DNA of 64,000 nt. Source: Hevea brasiliensis. Taxonomy: Eukaryota > Streptophyta > Magnoliopsida > Malpighiales > Euphorbiaceae. The translations under genes and the position numbers were made by a program. Shown one piece after another: positions 18,405 through 30,222 of this stretch. The notes below the pieces were generated by a model. The model did not search any database. It saw only the letters and a list, made by a program, of their open reading frames with translations, and was not told the DNA's origin. Every line of letters starts with the position of its first letter. Within the stretch, counting starts at the first letter, position 1. The stretch covers positions 53,641,571-53,705,570 of the forward strand of contig NC_079507.1 in the NCBI RefSeq assembly GCF_030052815.1, in the 5' to 3' direction.

Positions 18405-18818
18405 AGAGAAAAATCTATAGATGGAATCAAATTTTTTGGATATTTTATTAATTATTTTTAAAATAGAGAGTGAGTAATAAAAATTAAGAATAAAATAATA
18501 ATTTATTGAAAAATTAACTTATTTTGTTTATTTGATAGGAAATATTATTTATTTATTAATTTTAGTTTTTGGCTTATTGGGCAGCGGGTATTTGGATGAG
18601 GAAGGGAGAATATGCTGTTTTGGGAGGCCCCGTTTCTGTTATTGACAGACCTTCATTCAGCTAATGACCACGGGCACAAGCGCAGGTGTTATTTATTATT
18701 TAAAAATAAAAATTATAAATAATTTTTGTATGGAGGAAAGTTTTTAAATATTGATTATTATATTTTGTGTAATTCAAAAAGACTTGCGTTGCGGAGTCAA
18801 GCTGAGGAATGGTTTGGT

Positions 18819-19353
18819 TAAGGGTGAATATTCGATTCAAATCGATTCGAATTAAATTATAAAAATTAAATTATATATTTTTAAAATTAAATTAAAATAA
18901 ATAAAAAATTAAATTGAACTTAATTATTTTATTTTGGTTAGGTTTGGTTCAAATCGATTAGTTTTGATTTTTGATTGATTTTTTAATTTATATTTAATTT
19001 TTAAGTTATTTGATTTAATTTTGACTTTAGTTTGAACCTAATAACTATTAATAAATAAAATTAAACAATATATATAAAAAATTAAATATAATTCATAAAT
19101 TTTTCATAAAAATAAATCAATTTAAAAATTAATTCGGTTCGATTTGATTCGATTTGAATATATAAAATTACTATTTAATTCGGTTCGGTTTAATTGATTT
19201 TTTCTCTTCAAAATCCAATCGAATCGAAATACTCAAAATTTTTATAATATAAAACTGAACCGAACTGATTGAATTTTAAAACAGAACCGATTGAACCGAA
19301 TTAATTCGGTTCAATTTAATTTTTGAGTTTGAACCGAAATCTGCTCACCCCTA
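18819..19353. mobile_element. hAT-like MITE, copy 1
   Basis: A 535-bp non-coding element with terminal inverted repeats (5' TAAGGGTGAAT, 3' TGCTCACCCCTA) and inward AATCGATTCGAATT / AATTCGGTTC-type repeats, rich in GGTTCGGTTC motifs. It is flanked by GGTTTGGT (18811-18818) and TGTTTGGT (19354-19361), an 8-bp target duplication with one change, the length typical of hAT transposons. No transposase, so it would depend on one in trans. Confidence 0.8.
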
Positions 19354-19822
19354 TGTTTGGTCTCTTAATAAACGACCACATGTGGCTAACGTATCTTCAC
19401 TTTTTTTTTTTTTCATTTACAAAAATACAAAATCATTAATAATATCAAAACTTTAAACATTATAAATAATTACAAGAAGGATAAAACCCAAATCTTTTAT
19501 ATATTATTATTACGTATTTTCATTTATTTAAGTATTTTCGTGATAAATAAATATATGTATAGAGTTTGATTGGCCAAAATTCACGTAATTTTCTTTTATG
19601 GACTCCTTAATGATAATGACAATAGATGGATAGCTTTTGGTAGTGTTTTAGAGCCAAGTAATTAAAACATTCGGTCCATGTTGCATAGCAAGTGTTGGTT
19701 CTATTTCGTCGCCACCAAATTATTCCTCTTTGCTTAGCTAGCCATTGATCATGAACAGTGAAAAAAACAAGTTGGTGGCCATTTGGGTTTCATCAAATCA
19801 ATTCAAATGGATTAATTTTGGT

Positions 19823-20353
19823 TAGGACTAAGCATTTGATTCAAATCAAATTGAATCGAATCAAACCATCAAAAGTGAATTAATCGAATTACCATATTTT
19901 AAAAACTAAACTAAACCGAAATGAATGAAAAATTGAATAGAATCAAACTTCTCTATTTCGGTTCGGTTTGGTTTGGATCGATCGATTTTGAGTTTTGATA
20001 GGTTTTTTAATTTAGATTTGATTTTTAATTTATTTGATATGGTTTTGACCTTAATTTAAACCTAATAACTATTAATTAATGAAATTAAACAATTTATATA
20101 TATATATAATTACATATAATTCATAAAATTTCTATAAAAATAAATCAATTTAAAAATTAATAAAGCAATTAAGTTCGGTTCGGTTCAACTGATTTTTTCT
20201 CTCCAAAATTAAACCGAACCGAACCAAAATAACTGAAATTTTTAATCTTCAAAATCAAACCGAATCGAATTATCTTAAAAATTAAATTGAATTACCGAAT
20301 TAAGGCTGTTCGATTCTATTTATGGGGTTCAAATCGAATAATGCTCACCCCTA
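19823..20353. mobile_element. hAT-like MITE, copy 2
   Basis: A 531-bp relative of the element at 18819 in the same orientation: 5' TAGGACTAAGCA, 3' TGCTCACCCCTA, with the same GGTTCGGTT/AACCGAA inverted motifs. Flanks ATTTTGGT (19815-19822) and ATTTTGAT (20354-20361) form an 8-bp target duplication with one change. The ~450 bp between the two copies holds no gene that I can see. Confidence 0.8.
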
Positions 20354-20688
20354 ATTTTGATTATTTGGGTCATCATATAAACCCTTAATTTTACAGGTTA
20401 TTAGAGCTAAGATCATTTTGAATTTTGTATGAATTACCGGTTATCATAATGCAATGTACTATATTGTCCTAAAGAAAGGGTTGTCGGTTATGAGGCATTT
20501 GTGTAATTGTGAAACAAATTAAACCAAGAGCAAAGTTTATGGAATTCAAAGTACATGTTTAATTAGTTGAACTGCCTTAAAGCAAAACCAGATGGCACAG
20601 AAGCTTAACGTTCAAACTAAGCTAGCAATCATGGTTGATGTCATAGTCATAGTCAGTGAGAATGAGTTAGTGTAGAAGCTCAAATCAT

Positions 20689-20990
20689 ATATATTTTTTT
20701 TAATATCAAGTCTTAAGCAGACAAAGAGAACAATACAAAATTGATTTGCCCAAAAGAATTACAACAAAAAGAGTCATTATAGAGTATTTATTCAGCAATA
20801 GAATGAGCAGCTCTATTACATTCTCTGTGAACAAAATGAAACAACAAAGATTGTGGCCGTTCACTGTCCCTTTCGGACAAGGGATGGCTTTCCTCTCTGA
20901 GGTGGGTTTCTTCTCTTTTTTTCACCTTTGGTGGGGCTGTAAATAGTTTTTTGGGTCCACGATTGTTGGATTTCACCGCTACCATGGCCT
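20689..20990 (-). pseudogene. LINE 3'-end fragment with RNase H-like remnant
   Basis: The minus strand reads SLLFHFVHRECNRAAHSIAE then a stop; the FVHRECNxAAHxxA signature is the end of the plant RVT_3/RNase H-like domain of non-LTR retrotransposons. About 85 bp after the stop the minus strand enters a poly-A run (T-run at 20695-20702 on the plus strand), as expected at a LINE 3' end. The rest of the element is absent, so it is a 5'-truncated insertion lying within the left lipase segment. Confidence 0.6.
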
Positions 20991-21640
20991 TGCTCCCTCT
21001 CTGCTTTCTGGGCCATAGGTCATGACGTTGGTTACTTTGGTTAAGGATGTGTTATGAATCAATTCCAGAGATCAAGAAAACAGAGGAAGAATCACGGAAA
21101 CATTGAGAACTTAAGAGTGAGAAGAAACACATTTAATTCATAGCATTCAAGAATGGGAGTTTTTGCTGACATTCGCAACTCACATAACTTGCCTACCGAA
21201 ACTAACAAATTTGTAACTCCCTTCCCACACGCTAAGCCCTACGCATGTCTCTCTCACATAATTTCTTAACAACTCAGCTAGAGATCGCATACCCACAAGT
21301 CCACTAAAACACATCATATTAATTCCTTAAGCTGCTGCACATCTGGTTCATATCAGGGGGGCGTTTTCCTGTATTGCATGGCCGGCGGCGTTTCTTGCTT
21401 GAACTACGTTGATAATGGAGATATTGGCTTGTGCTTTGGGCTTTTCATCTGAAACTAGACTAGGGCCTTCATGTTGGGTCAAACTAGGGCCTTCATATTG
21501 GGTCATAGACCTTGCTTTAAGTTTATTCTAAGAATACTTGGTCTTAAATAAGATTATGTTTGATGTAAGGGCCTTAGGCCCATTAAGTACTCAAGCTTTT
21601 ATCAATGAATTCCTATTTCTGACAGAAAAAAAAAAGGACT
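20991..21640. other. inserted DNA of uncertain type, ends in poly-A
   Basis: This stretch is missing from the right-hand duplicate, so it was inserted in the left copy (or lost from the right). It closes with CAAGCTTTTATCAATGAATT followed by an A-run at 21627-21637, which suggests the 3' end of a plus-oriented retrotransposed sequence. It includes a local repeat of CTAGGGCCTTCATGTTGGGT (two copies near 21460). No coding region is recognised. Confidence 0.45.
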
Positions 21641-21934
21641 TCATGTGGGTGTTATAAAGAAAAAAAAAAAGAAAAATCTTGAGCTCTTGATCTGTTGCGC
21701 ATTACAAGTAAACGTTCGATTACTGGCTATTAACTCAAAAGAAAAACACCAAACACACAAGGATGAATTTTAAAGTGGACTGCATGTCCTTTATATATAT
21801 ATATGTGTAACTTATAAGAACAGCTCCAATAGTCTTGCGTACATCATTTGCTGCTGCTAGCTAGCTAATTGCACGAGGATAAAATGATGATAATAATTTA
21901 TTATCAAGTAAACATTGGTTTAAATTCAAAAGTT

Positions 21935-24845
21935 TCAGAAATGATGATTCATGAAAAATTTATAAACTTGACTGTACACGATATCCGTAGCATTGACCCC
22001 AGAAACGAAATCAGCATGTGCATAGTCCTTGACGAACTGAACTGTGAGCTTGAGGACATCATGGAACTTGAGATCGTCAAGTAATTGCGCAACATCTTCA
22101 GTATCAGAAAGAGCATCTTGTCCTCCATAGCTGATGAAGAGAGGAAGATTCTGAGGGATGTTTTATAGGTTATAAATTGGAGGTTTGATGTCTCCATAAT
22201 GCATCAAATTGCTGCTGCAATTCCCATAGTTGTATTTTGCTACAGCCCCATCTCGAACGGCTGCATCGAAGTTCATAATGTTCTATATTAACCCCAAAAA
22301 AAAGAAATTCATGAGTTCGGAATTGAAGTGGCAAAGCTTACTTTGAGCCAGGTGCACCATGTTCTTGGTTGCTGTGGATTGAAGTTCATTCTTCAAGAAG
22401 AAATCCACAGCGGAAGCATTGAGGCAGCAGTTCTTCCCTTTAACAGAGAGTCAATATGATTGCTTCATATATAGTAGTAATTAATATGAACAAACTGTAT
22501 CGATGTTAGTTTAGGCATATAGAGATAATACCAGTAATTGCACGTAACAAATTAAAGCAGTTGACTCCTGGCTTAGCACACACAATTTTAAGAAATCTTT
22601 GTCCTGCCTCCCTGAGAAGAAGTTAATAAATTAATTAATGGTCAAAAAATAAGGTAACCCTTAATTTGTAGCATTTTGATGCTTATATATGAACATATGC
22701 TTAATTTTTAGTTAGAAAATTTGGATTTTTGCCCTAAAGGATTGATCTCTGCCATGCCGAAGAATGCAGTAGCCTGTAAGAATAGCAGACGATTTTAATT
22801 TTTAGACTAAACCGATTCTCAATATAACAGAAGCTTCCATACCTCAGCAGCAAAGGCTTTAGCAGCAGCGTTATCAAATGCAGTTTTCATGTGGCTCAAG
22901 AAAGCAATGGGACTTAACAAGGCAGCTGACTTCACCTGGTTCACCAGCAATCCTTCTGTGAAAGATGCCAAAGCTAACAAAGTTCCCTGCCAAAAATACA
23001 ATCAGACAGATAAATTTATTGGATTGGACCCAAGAATTCAGCATTTCTCTAGCAAGTTCTGCTGCTGCTGCTTGCTTGCATGAATGTATGATTCTTACCA
23101 GGGAATGACCCACGTAATGTAGCTTCTGCCCTGTCTGGTTGTGCACATAGTCAAAAACTGCTGGTAGATCGTACGCAATCAAATCATCCCATGGCCAATT
23201 CCAGAATTCCTGCCATATACCATAAAATCAATTAATAAATCTCCCAGTGGATTAAAATTTCAGTTGTACAATGGTAACAAAATACACGGAAACAACCTCT
23301 CTGCAAAACAGAAATAAGATTGCGTACATTAACCCCATCTAAAACCTGGCATATTTCTTATTCTGAGTCACCTTTTAATAGTGGTAAGAGAATCGATGTG
23401 GAAACTACTGAAATTTACATTTACAGCTTTACAATTTTGAAGACAATTTTAATATTACTGAATTACAATACCAAATGAAAAAAAATACTATTTGATAATG
23501 TTAATAGTGAGAGAGAGCAAACCGATTGATTGGGTTGGAGATAGGTGTGTCGCCTGCTAAATCTGGTCCCTCTCGTGTTAGCAATCCAAACATCAAACCC
23601 TTTATCAGCTAAAATCATAGGTAAATTTTGTTCTGGTGCATTCATAAGCCATACCATTCCATCCTGCACCATGTAAAAAATGAACAAATATTGCATGAAG
23701 GGAATCGTTTTATAAAATTTGTATATTTTATGACTTCATCAAAAGATAATTCAAATATAAAATTCAATAGTACTATACAATTTTACTGAAGCATAAGAAA
23801 TCCATTAAGGAAATGATGGGTTGGGTTGGCATCTTCACCTCAAGAAAGAAACGACATCAAGAAATTAATGGTGCTTATTTATAAGACATTAAAATTCTTG
23901 ATACCCAATTAAGGATATAAGCAAAATAATTACGTTTGATGCAAATAATTAAAGGGCACATATGAAAATTAATAATCAAGACTTTACTGTCTCGAGTTCA
24001 AATATCAATCGAAAGATGTAAAAATTAAGCCTACCATTTTGATATGCAGTATCATTTGATTTGATGAAAGCTTAATAGACTGTGATAATAACAATATAGG
24101 GTGATAAATTTCAGTATAGCTTCTCAAACTCGAAACCAACTTTCGTAGTGAACTTTTTAAAATTATTAATAGAATAAAATAGTATCTAAATTGAGAAAAA
24201 AATATTAAAATATAAAAAAAATTCTTAAATTTAATAACATATTTTGTAAATATTTATGATCATTCTTGTTCATCATTTTCATGTACTTTTTTTACTATAA
24301 CTTTCAAAATTTGATGATAGAGGTTTACAATAGTTAAAATTTATATAGGCTTTTTTCTATTAAAATTGGGTAGAATTGATTTTTTAATAGTAATTTTATG
24401 TGGTATTCATTAATAATCATGTACTTGTGACTGTGGGTCTTTATATGCTACTGTTATGTTGATAATTATTTTTTATTTTACTTATCATTAACCTAATTAT
24501 TTTTTAATTATTGCTCAGTTTTATATTATGGTCTTATTTATAACATCGTTTTGTAATACTTATAACCTAATTATTTTTCTATCAAAATTCAGTTTTATGA
24601 TGTGGTCTTATTTATAACATAGTTTTATAATATTTATATAGATATAAATTTATATAAATGTTATGTTAAGAATTAAGAAATTGAAAAGTCACACTAATAA
24701 GTGATAAGTAATAATAATATAATTATAAATTTATTGAAACTAGTAAATTTTATTTAATACATACATATTAATTATTAATAATTAATGATAAAATATGACT
24801 AAAAAAATAATATGACTATAAATTTAGTAAGATTAATAAAATTTA

Positions 24846-24893
<48 letters not shown>

Positions 24894-25585
24894 TAGTTAT
24901 TACAATTAATGAAAAAATATAGTTAAAAAAAAGATAGAAATAAGATGCAATAAAATTATGGACAATTATTTTGTTATTTGATTGTATTTTTAATTATTTA
25001 TATATACTTAAGATTAATATATTTTATTTAATATATACATATTAATTATTATTAATGATAAAAATACACAAATTTCAGTTTCTTTCTATTCTTCTCAAGA
25101 AGAACTATAAGCTAGCTTAATGAAACATACATTAATAACTTAGCCAAAAGAGAAAAAAAAATGGTAAAAATAGAGGTACACACCACAAGAACTCCATGCT
25201 GTAGTAGAACTGGGGGCTTGTTAGCAGAATCTCCACCGGCACTACGCCCTTCTGGTATTCTTTGCAAGCCAAGGATGTAACCATCTTGGGTTGTCACCTG
25301 AAAGCACAAATTCCCATATTGCTTAAGTTAGTCAATATTGATCCATTTTTATATAATTTTCTTGTTAGCTACGTGAGCTCTTATTGAATTAGAGTTCTTG
25401 GAGGCTTAGCCTGTTACTTGAAACTCATTGCATTTGTAACCATGAATTCTCACAGAAGAATCACATAAACCAATGGCTGGGGGATCGTTTTGGCCATAGA
25501 CATGATGGGGCAGAGGCATCAGGAAAAGATTAAGAACAAAGAAAGCAAAGCCAGCAAATAGCATCGGCAAGCCATGGAGAGCCAT
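21935..25585 (-). pseudogene. triacylglycerol lipase 2-like (MPL1 family), copy 1, premature stop
   Basis: Alpha/beta-hydrolase of the acid-lipase type (N-terminal VTTQDGYILGLQRIP signature, then the hydrolase fold). Exons: 25418-25585, 25184-25297, 23523-23663, 23099-23209, 22843-22986, 22733-22773, 22532-22611, 22342-22437, and a last exon from 22260. Exon 1 encodes a signal peptide (MALHGLPMLFAGFAFFVLNL). The nucleophile motif GHSLG is split between exons 4 and 5. In the last exon, NL is followed by TAA at 22163-22165 where copy 2 has TCA (Ser). The frame otherwise stays open to TGA at 21935-21937. The stop leaves 330 of about 406 residues and removes GGQDALSD and AHADF, which hold the catalytic Asp and His. 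The exon 6 donor is GC, not the GT of copy 2. A TATA box remains upstream. Most likely a non-functional or truncated product. Confidence 0.9.
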
Positions 25586-25660
25586 GATATTATTATATGA
25601 ATTTCGTTTTTCAGGTCGGAGGTGTTGGTAGTGGTGGTGTGAGTTTGAGAAGAGAAGTTC

Positions 25661-25670
25661 CCTTATATAG
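25661..25670 (-). promoter_or_regulatory. TATA box of lipase copy 1
   Basis: On the coding strand CTATATAAGG lies about 76-85 bp before the ATG at 25585, preceded by a CT-rich run (GA repeats at 25670-25682 on the plus strand). This is a textbook plant core promoter arrangement. The whole stretch 25601-25863 is absent from copy 2. Confidence 0.75.
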
Positions 25671-26163
25671 AGAGAGAGAGAGGGAAAAGAAACTAAAAAG
25701 ATCTGTTTCCATTCTCTTTTCTTGTGCTTAACTCACTAATGAGATTTCTGGATTTCAAGTGGGGAAGCTTTATCAGATTGTAGATAATCCAGTTGAGAAG
25801 GGAATGGTGTGCGGGTCCCAGATTAAGTCTTTTGCAGTTTCTTTCTCACTCAGCTAACTTTGAAAGGCTGAAAGCTAAAACAGATTGGAGAGTGGTGGAT
25901 TGTGGACTTTATAGTCCTGATGAGGAGCTGAACAAGAATTTGCCTAAATTAGAAATCATATAACTAGTTAGAGAGAGAAGTTTGCTCTCTCTAACTTCAA
26001 CCGCACTGTGTAGCCCTGAAGTGTACTGGAAAACTGTTCATAAATTAAGATATTATATTAGTAAATAGTTTGCCAATAATTTAAATTGATCTAGTAATCC
26101 AATATAGTCGAGCAGTAGGAAAGCGTATTTCATGTATGTATCTGAAGAGAAGAAACTTATTAC

Positions 26164-26335
26164 CAAGTTGATCCGCAATCTTAAATTTTTTACTAGAAGC
26201 CCATGAATTAAAATCTGCAGATTCCTCCCAACCTTGGCTTCCTCCAACAATGTGTTGAGCTGCCAAGGCTTCTTTTGCAGTCAAAGCTACAAAACTAGCA
26301 TCAAGAGATCCCTGTACTCCATTGTCACTCTCCAC
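26164..26335 (-). pseudogene. phytocyanin (plastocyanin-like cupredoxin) orphan first exon
   Basis: The minus strand reads LDASFVALTAKEALAAQ, then HIVGGSQGWEESADFNSWAS and SKKFKIADQL, followed by CTTG|GTAATAAG, a good splice donor at exactly the position where plant phytocyanin genes carry their intron (GDxL|VF). The end of a secretion signal, the VGGxxGW motif and the conserved W match uclacyanin/early-nodulin-like proteins, which are small copper-binding cell-surface proteins. I searched the next several hundred bases on the coding strand and see no second exon with the GLHSV, C and H copper-site residues, so the gene is truncated. It lies in the spacer between the two lipase duplicates. 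Confidence 0.75.
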
Positions 26336-26494
26336 TTCCTCTAGTTCTTGTTTGAATCATTCCTTATGACTGGTGTATGTAAAACACATACCCAATATCT
26401 GCCTCTATCATTTTTTTACAATAATCTCTAATCCTTTATATTGATGACCCATGATAATTTCACAACACGGAACATGTCAAGAATTCTGCAAGGT

Positions 26495-29400
26495 ATACTA
26501 TATTGTCCTGAAGCAAGAGCTGTGAACTGTTGCAAGGCATTTGTGTAATTGTGAAACAAATTAAACCAAGAGCAAGGTTTATGGAATTCAAAGCATATGT
26601 TGGTTAGTTGGACTGTCTTAAAGCAAAATCTAGATGGTTAAAGGTCACACAGAGAGAAGCTTAACGTTGAAACTGAGCTAGCTAGAATCATGGTTGATAC
26701 TTGATATCATGGATCATGGTCAGTGATGGGCTTCTCAAGAGGCTCAGTTCTTGTATATAGAATATATCTACATATAAATATTTGGTACTTGCAGCCCTTT
26801 ATACCAGCAAGGAAGGTTGGTAAATCATTGGCAAAATCATTTCCACATAAGATTAAATGGACCTATAACTAGGACCTCATGTGGGGTTTTTTTCTTTTCT
26901 TTTTTTTTTTTAAAAAAAATCTTGAACTCTTGATCTGTTGCCTTACAAGCAAACATTCGAATACTGGCCATTAATTCAAAAGAAAAACACTAAACAGCTT
27001 AAATATGAAGTTCTTATTACCACCAAGGATGAATAATGTCTTACATACATGACCTATTAATTCGAATACTTACAAGCAAGCACTTTCAAGGATATGAATT
27101 TGAAAGTGGTTACATGACCTATGAGAGTATCAGCTAAATAGCTTGAATATAAAGCTCTTATTAGGCTATGCACATCATTTCCTATTGCTAGCTACCTAGC
27201 TAATTGCATGTGGATAAAATCATGATAATAATCTATTACAAGTAAACAAAAGTTTCAGTACTGATGATTCACGAAAAAATTATAAACTTGACTGTAAACG
27301 ATATCTGAAGCATTGACCCCAAAAACGAAATCAGCATGAGCAAAATCCTCAACGAACTGAACTGTGACATCATGGGACTGGAGGTTGTCTAGTAAATGCT
27401 GAACATCTTGAGTATCAGACAGATCGTCTTGTCCTCCATAGCTGAGGAAGAGAGGAAGATTTTGAGGGATGTTTGATAGGTTATAAATTGGAGGTTTGCT
27501 GGCTCCATAACGTATCATATTGGTAGAATTCCCATAGTTGTATTTTGCAACAACCCCATCTCGAACGGCTGCATCCAAGTTCATAATTTTCTATATTAAC
27601 CCAAAAAAAAAAAATCATGAGTTAGGAATTGAAGGTTGCTAAGCTTACTTTGAGCAAGGTGCACAAAATTCTTGGTTGACGTGGATTGAGGTTCATTCTC
27701 CAAGAAGAAATCCACAGCAGAAGCATTGAGGCAGCAGTTCTTCCCTTTAATTGGCAGAGATTAATTAACGTAGAGTCAATATTATTGCTTAATATATCGT
27801 AGTAATTGATATGAACAAACTGTATTGATATTAGTTTAAGCATATAGAGATTAATACCAGTAATTGCATTTAACAAATCAAAGCAGTCGACTCCTGGAGC
27901 AGCACACGCAGTTTCAAGAAATCTTTTTGCTGGCTCCCTGAAAAGAAGTTGAATAAAAGCATTACATATAAATATATGCTTAATTTTTAGAAAGGAATTT
28001 TGTATTTTTACCCTAAAAGATTGAACTCAGCGATACCGAAGAATGCAATATCCTGTGAGAATAGCAGACAATTTTAATTTTTAGTATATCGCTACAAGAA
28101 TCTGTCGGAGCAGAAACTGAATTTAGAAACGGAATAGAGTTGGACTGCAAATAACAGACAATTTCTTGTAGTGTATGTTAGTCATCTAATAAATAGTACT
28201 TCTAAATCGGACTGCAAATTGAATTAGTCTGCTTATGAGATTTTATAAGAAAAAAAAATCAGTAAATATTATTATTTTAGTGATTTTTTAATGAGAACAG
28301 AAGCTTGCATACCTCAGCAACAAAGGATCTAGCAACAAAATTACCAAGTGCAGTTTTCAAGTGGCTCAAGTAAGCAATGGGGCTGAACAAGGCAGCTGAC
28401 TGCACCTTGTCCACCAGCAATCCTTCCGAGAATGATGCCAAAGCGATCAAAGTTCCCTGCCAAAAATAAAAACAATCAAGTAAATTTATTGGATTGGACC
28501 CAAGAATTCAGCATTTCTCTAACAAATTCTTCTGCTGCTGCTGCTGCTTCTTGCATTAATATATGATTGTTACCAGAGAATGACCCACGTAACGTAGCTT
28601 CTGCCCTGTCTGTTCGTGCACATAGTCAATAACCGCTGATAGATCGTATGCTGCCAATTCATCCCATGACCAATTCCAGAATTCCTGCCATATGCCATAA
28701 AATAAATTAGTAAATATCACAATTGTAACAAAATTAATAAATTAATAACTGCTGATAAATGGCATTAATTAAAATATATAAAATTAAATGAGATTAAAAA
28801 TTATTCTGACATTAATAATCCAATTTGAGACGATTCAAGTAATTTAAGATAAATTTTAATCTGGTTTTGAGATAAATTTAGATAATGAACATAATAATTG
28901 AGTTTTGATTCAAATATTATAGTTTGCGCAGGTAACCTACTCGTTGCCAAATTTGTGTGAATCAACTGAACTTCAAATTTATAATTTCACATCTTGAAAT
29001 TGTTTTCAATATTGCTAAATTAAAACTCATTGGGTAAATGTCAAATGAGGGAGAGCAAACCGATTGACTGGGTTGGAGAGAGGTGTGTTGCCTGCTAAAT
29101 CTGGTCCCTCTGGTGTTAGCAATCCAAACATCAAACCCTTTATCAGCCAAAATCATTGGTAAATTTTGTTCTGGTGCATTGATAAGCCAGCATGCTCCAT
29201 CCTGCACCGTATAAAAAATTAACAAATATTACATGAAGGGAATCATTTTATAAAATTTTTAAATTTTATGACTTGTTATAACATTATCAAAAGATAATTC
29301 AAATATAAAATTCAAGAGTTTCAAGTTAAAGTATAAATAAAATAATTATGTATATGTCACGTGATAAAATTAATAATGAGAATTATAAAGTCTCGAATTC

Positions 29401-30222
29401 AAATTACACCAAATGAAAAACCATGCCAAAAATTATGTCCTAACATTATGAAATTAAATAGTGTTTGACTCAATGGAAGTTTAATGTATAAGGCGATAAA
29501 TTTTAGTGGTGAACTATGGACAACTCTCCATTCATAATGATCATTCTTTTGTTAGTTTTTCAAAAGCAATGAAGTCAGGTTCACATTCACCTAATTTTAT
29601 ATGTATTTCAGTCTTCTTTCTATATATTCTTCTCAAGAAGAGCTATAAGCTAGCTTAATGAAACAGACATTAATAATATAGCCAAAAAAAAGGTAAAAAT
29701 AGAGGCACAAACCACAAGAATTCCATGCTGTAGTAGAACTGGGGGCTTGTTTGCAGAATCTCCACTGGTATTAAGCCCTTTTGGTATTCTTTGCAAGCCA
29801 AGGATGTATCCATCTTGGGTTGTCACCTGAAAGCACAAATTCCCATGTTGCGTATGTTAGTCAATAATGATCCATTTCTCATATAACAAATTTTCTGGTT
29901 AGCTATGTGAGCTCTTATTAAATTAGAGTTCTTGGAAGCTTAGCCTCTTACTTGAAACTCATCGCATTCGTAACCATGAATTCTCACAAAAGAATCACAT
30001 AAACCAACGGCCGGGGCATTGTTTTGGCCGTAGGCATGATGGGGCATAAGCATCAACAAAAGATTAAGAATAAAGAGAGCAAAGCCAGCAAACAGCATTG
30101 ACAAGCCATGGAGAGCCATGATGTTTGTATTATGAAAGGCTGAAAGCTAAAACAGATTAAAGAGTGGTGGATTGTGGACTTTAACTTGTAGTAACAAAAA
30201 TTTGCCTAAATTAGAAAATCAT
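26495..30222 (-). repeat. segmental tandem duplication, right copy (lipase copy 2)
   Basis: Homologue of 20452-25960, shorter because it lacks the ~1 kb insert downstream of the gene, ~1 kb of intron 2 and 263 bp of proximal promoter. Homology stops near 30222, just after a shared AATTTGCCTAAATTAGAAA stretch. The ~530-bp spacer between the copies (25961-26494) contains the phytocyanin exon and nothing else that I recognise. Confidence 0.88.
27255..30119 (-). CDS. triacylglycerol lipase 2-like (MPL1 family), copy 2, intact
   Basis: Predicted secreted or vacuolar ester hydrolase acting on acyl lipids; Arabidopsis MPL1/LIP2 relatives are stress- and defence-linked. Nine exons join in frame to 402 aa: 29952-30119, 29713-29826, 29061-29201, 28574-28684, 28313-28456, 28012-28052, 27858-27937, 27649-27744, 27255-27568; all GT..AG. 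Residues 1-31 form a signal peptide (start MALHGLSMLFAGFALFILNL). VTTQDGYILGLQRIP begins at about residue 57. The catalytic set is complete: GHSLG (Ser, split across exons 4/5), GGQDDLSD (Asp) and FAHADF (His) near the C-terminus. The acceptor of the last exon was chosen after GATGCAG because it restores the family reading LAQTVRDGV. Length is close to the family norm (400-420 aa). The region directly upstream lacks the TATA box and 263 bp present in copy 1, so expression is uncertain although the protein looks sound. Confidence 0.94.

Larger units (their letters stand above)
20452..25960 (-). repeat. segmental tandem duplication, left copy (lipase copy 1)
   Basis: This segment aligns with 26495-30222. 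Shared blocks outside the exons include TATATTGTCCT near 20458/26505, GTGAAACAAATTAAACCAAG downstream of the genes, and GAAAGGCTGAAAGCTAAAAC upstream (25862/30134). Relative to the right copy it has extra DNA at about 20650-21640, a ~1 kb longer intron 2, and 263 bp immediately upstream of the start codon. Confidence 0.88.
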
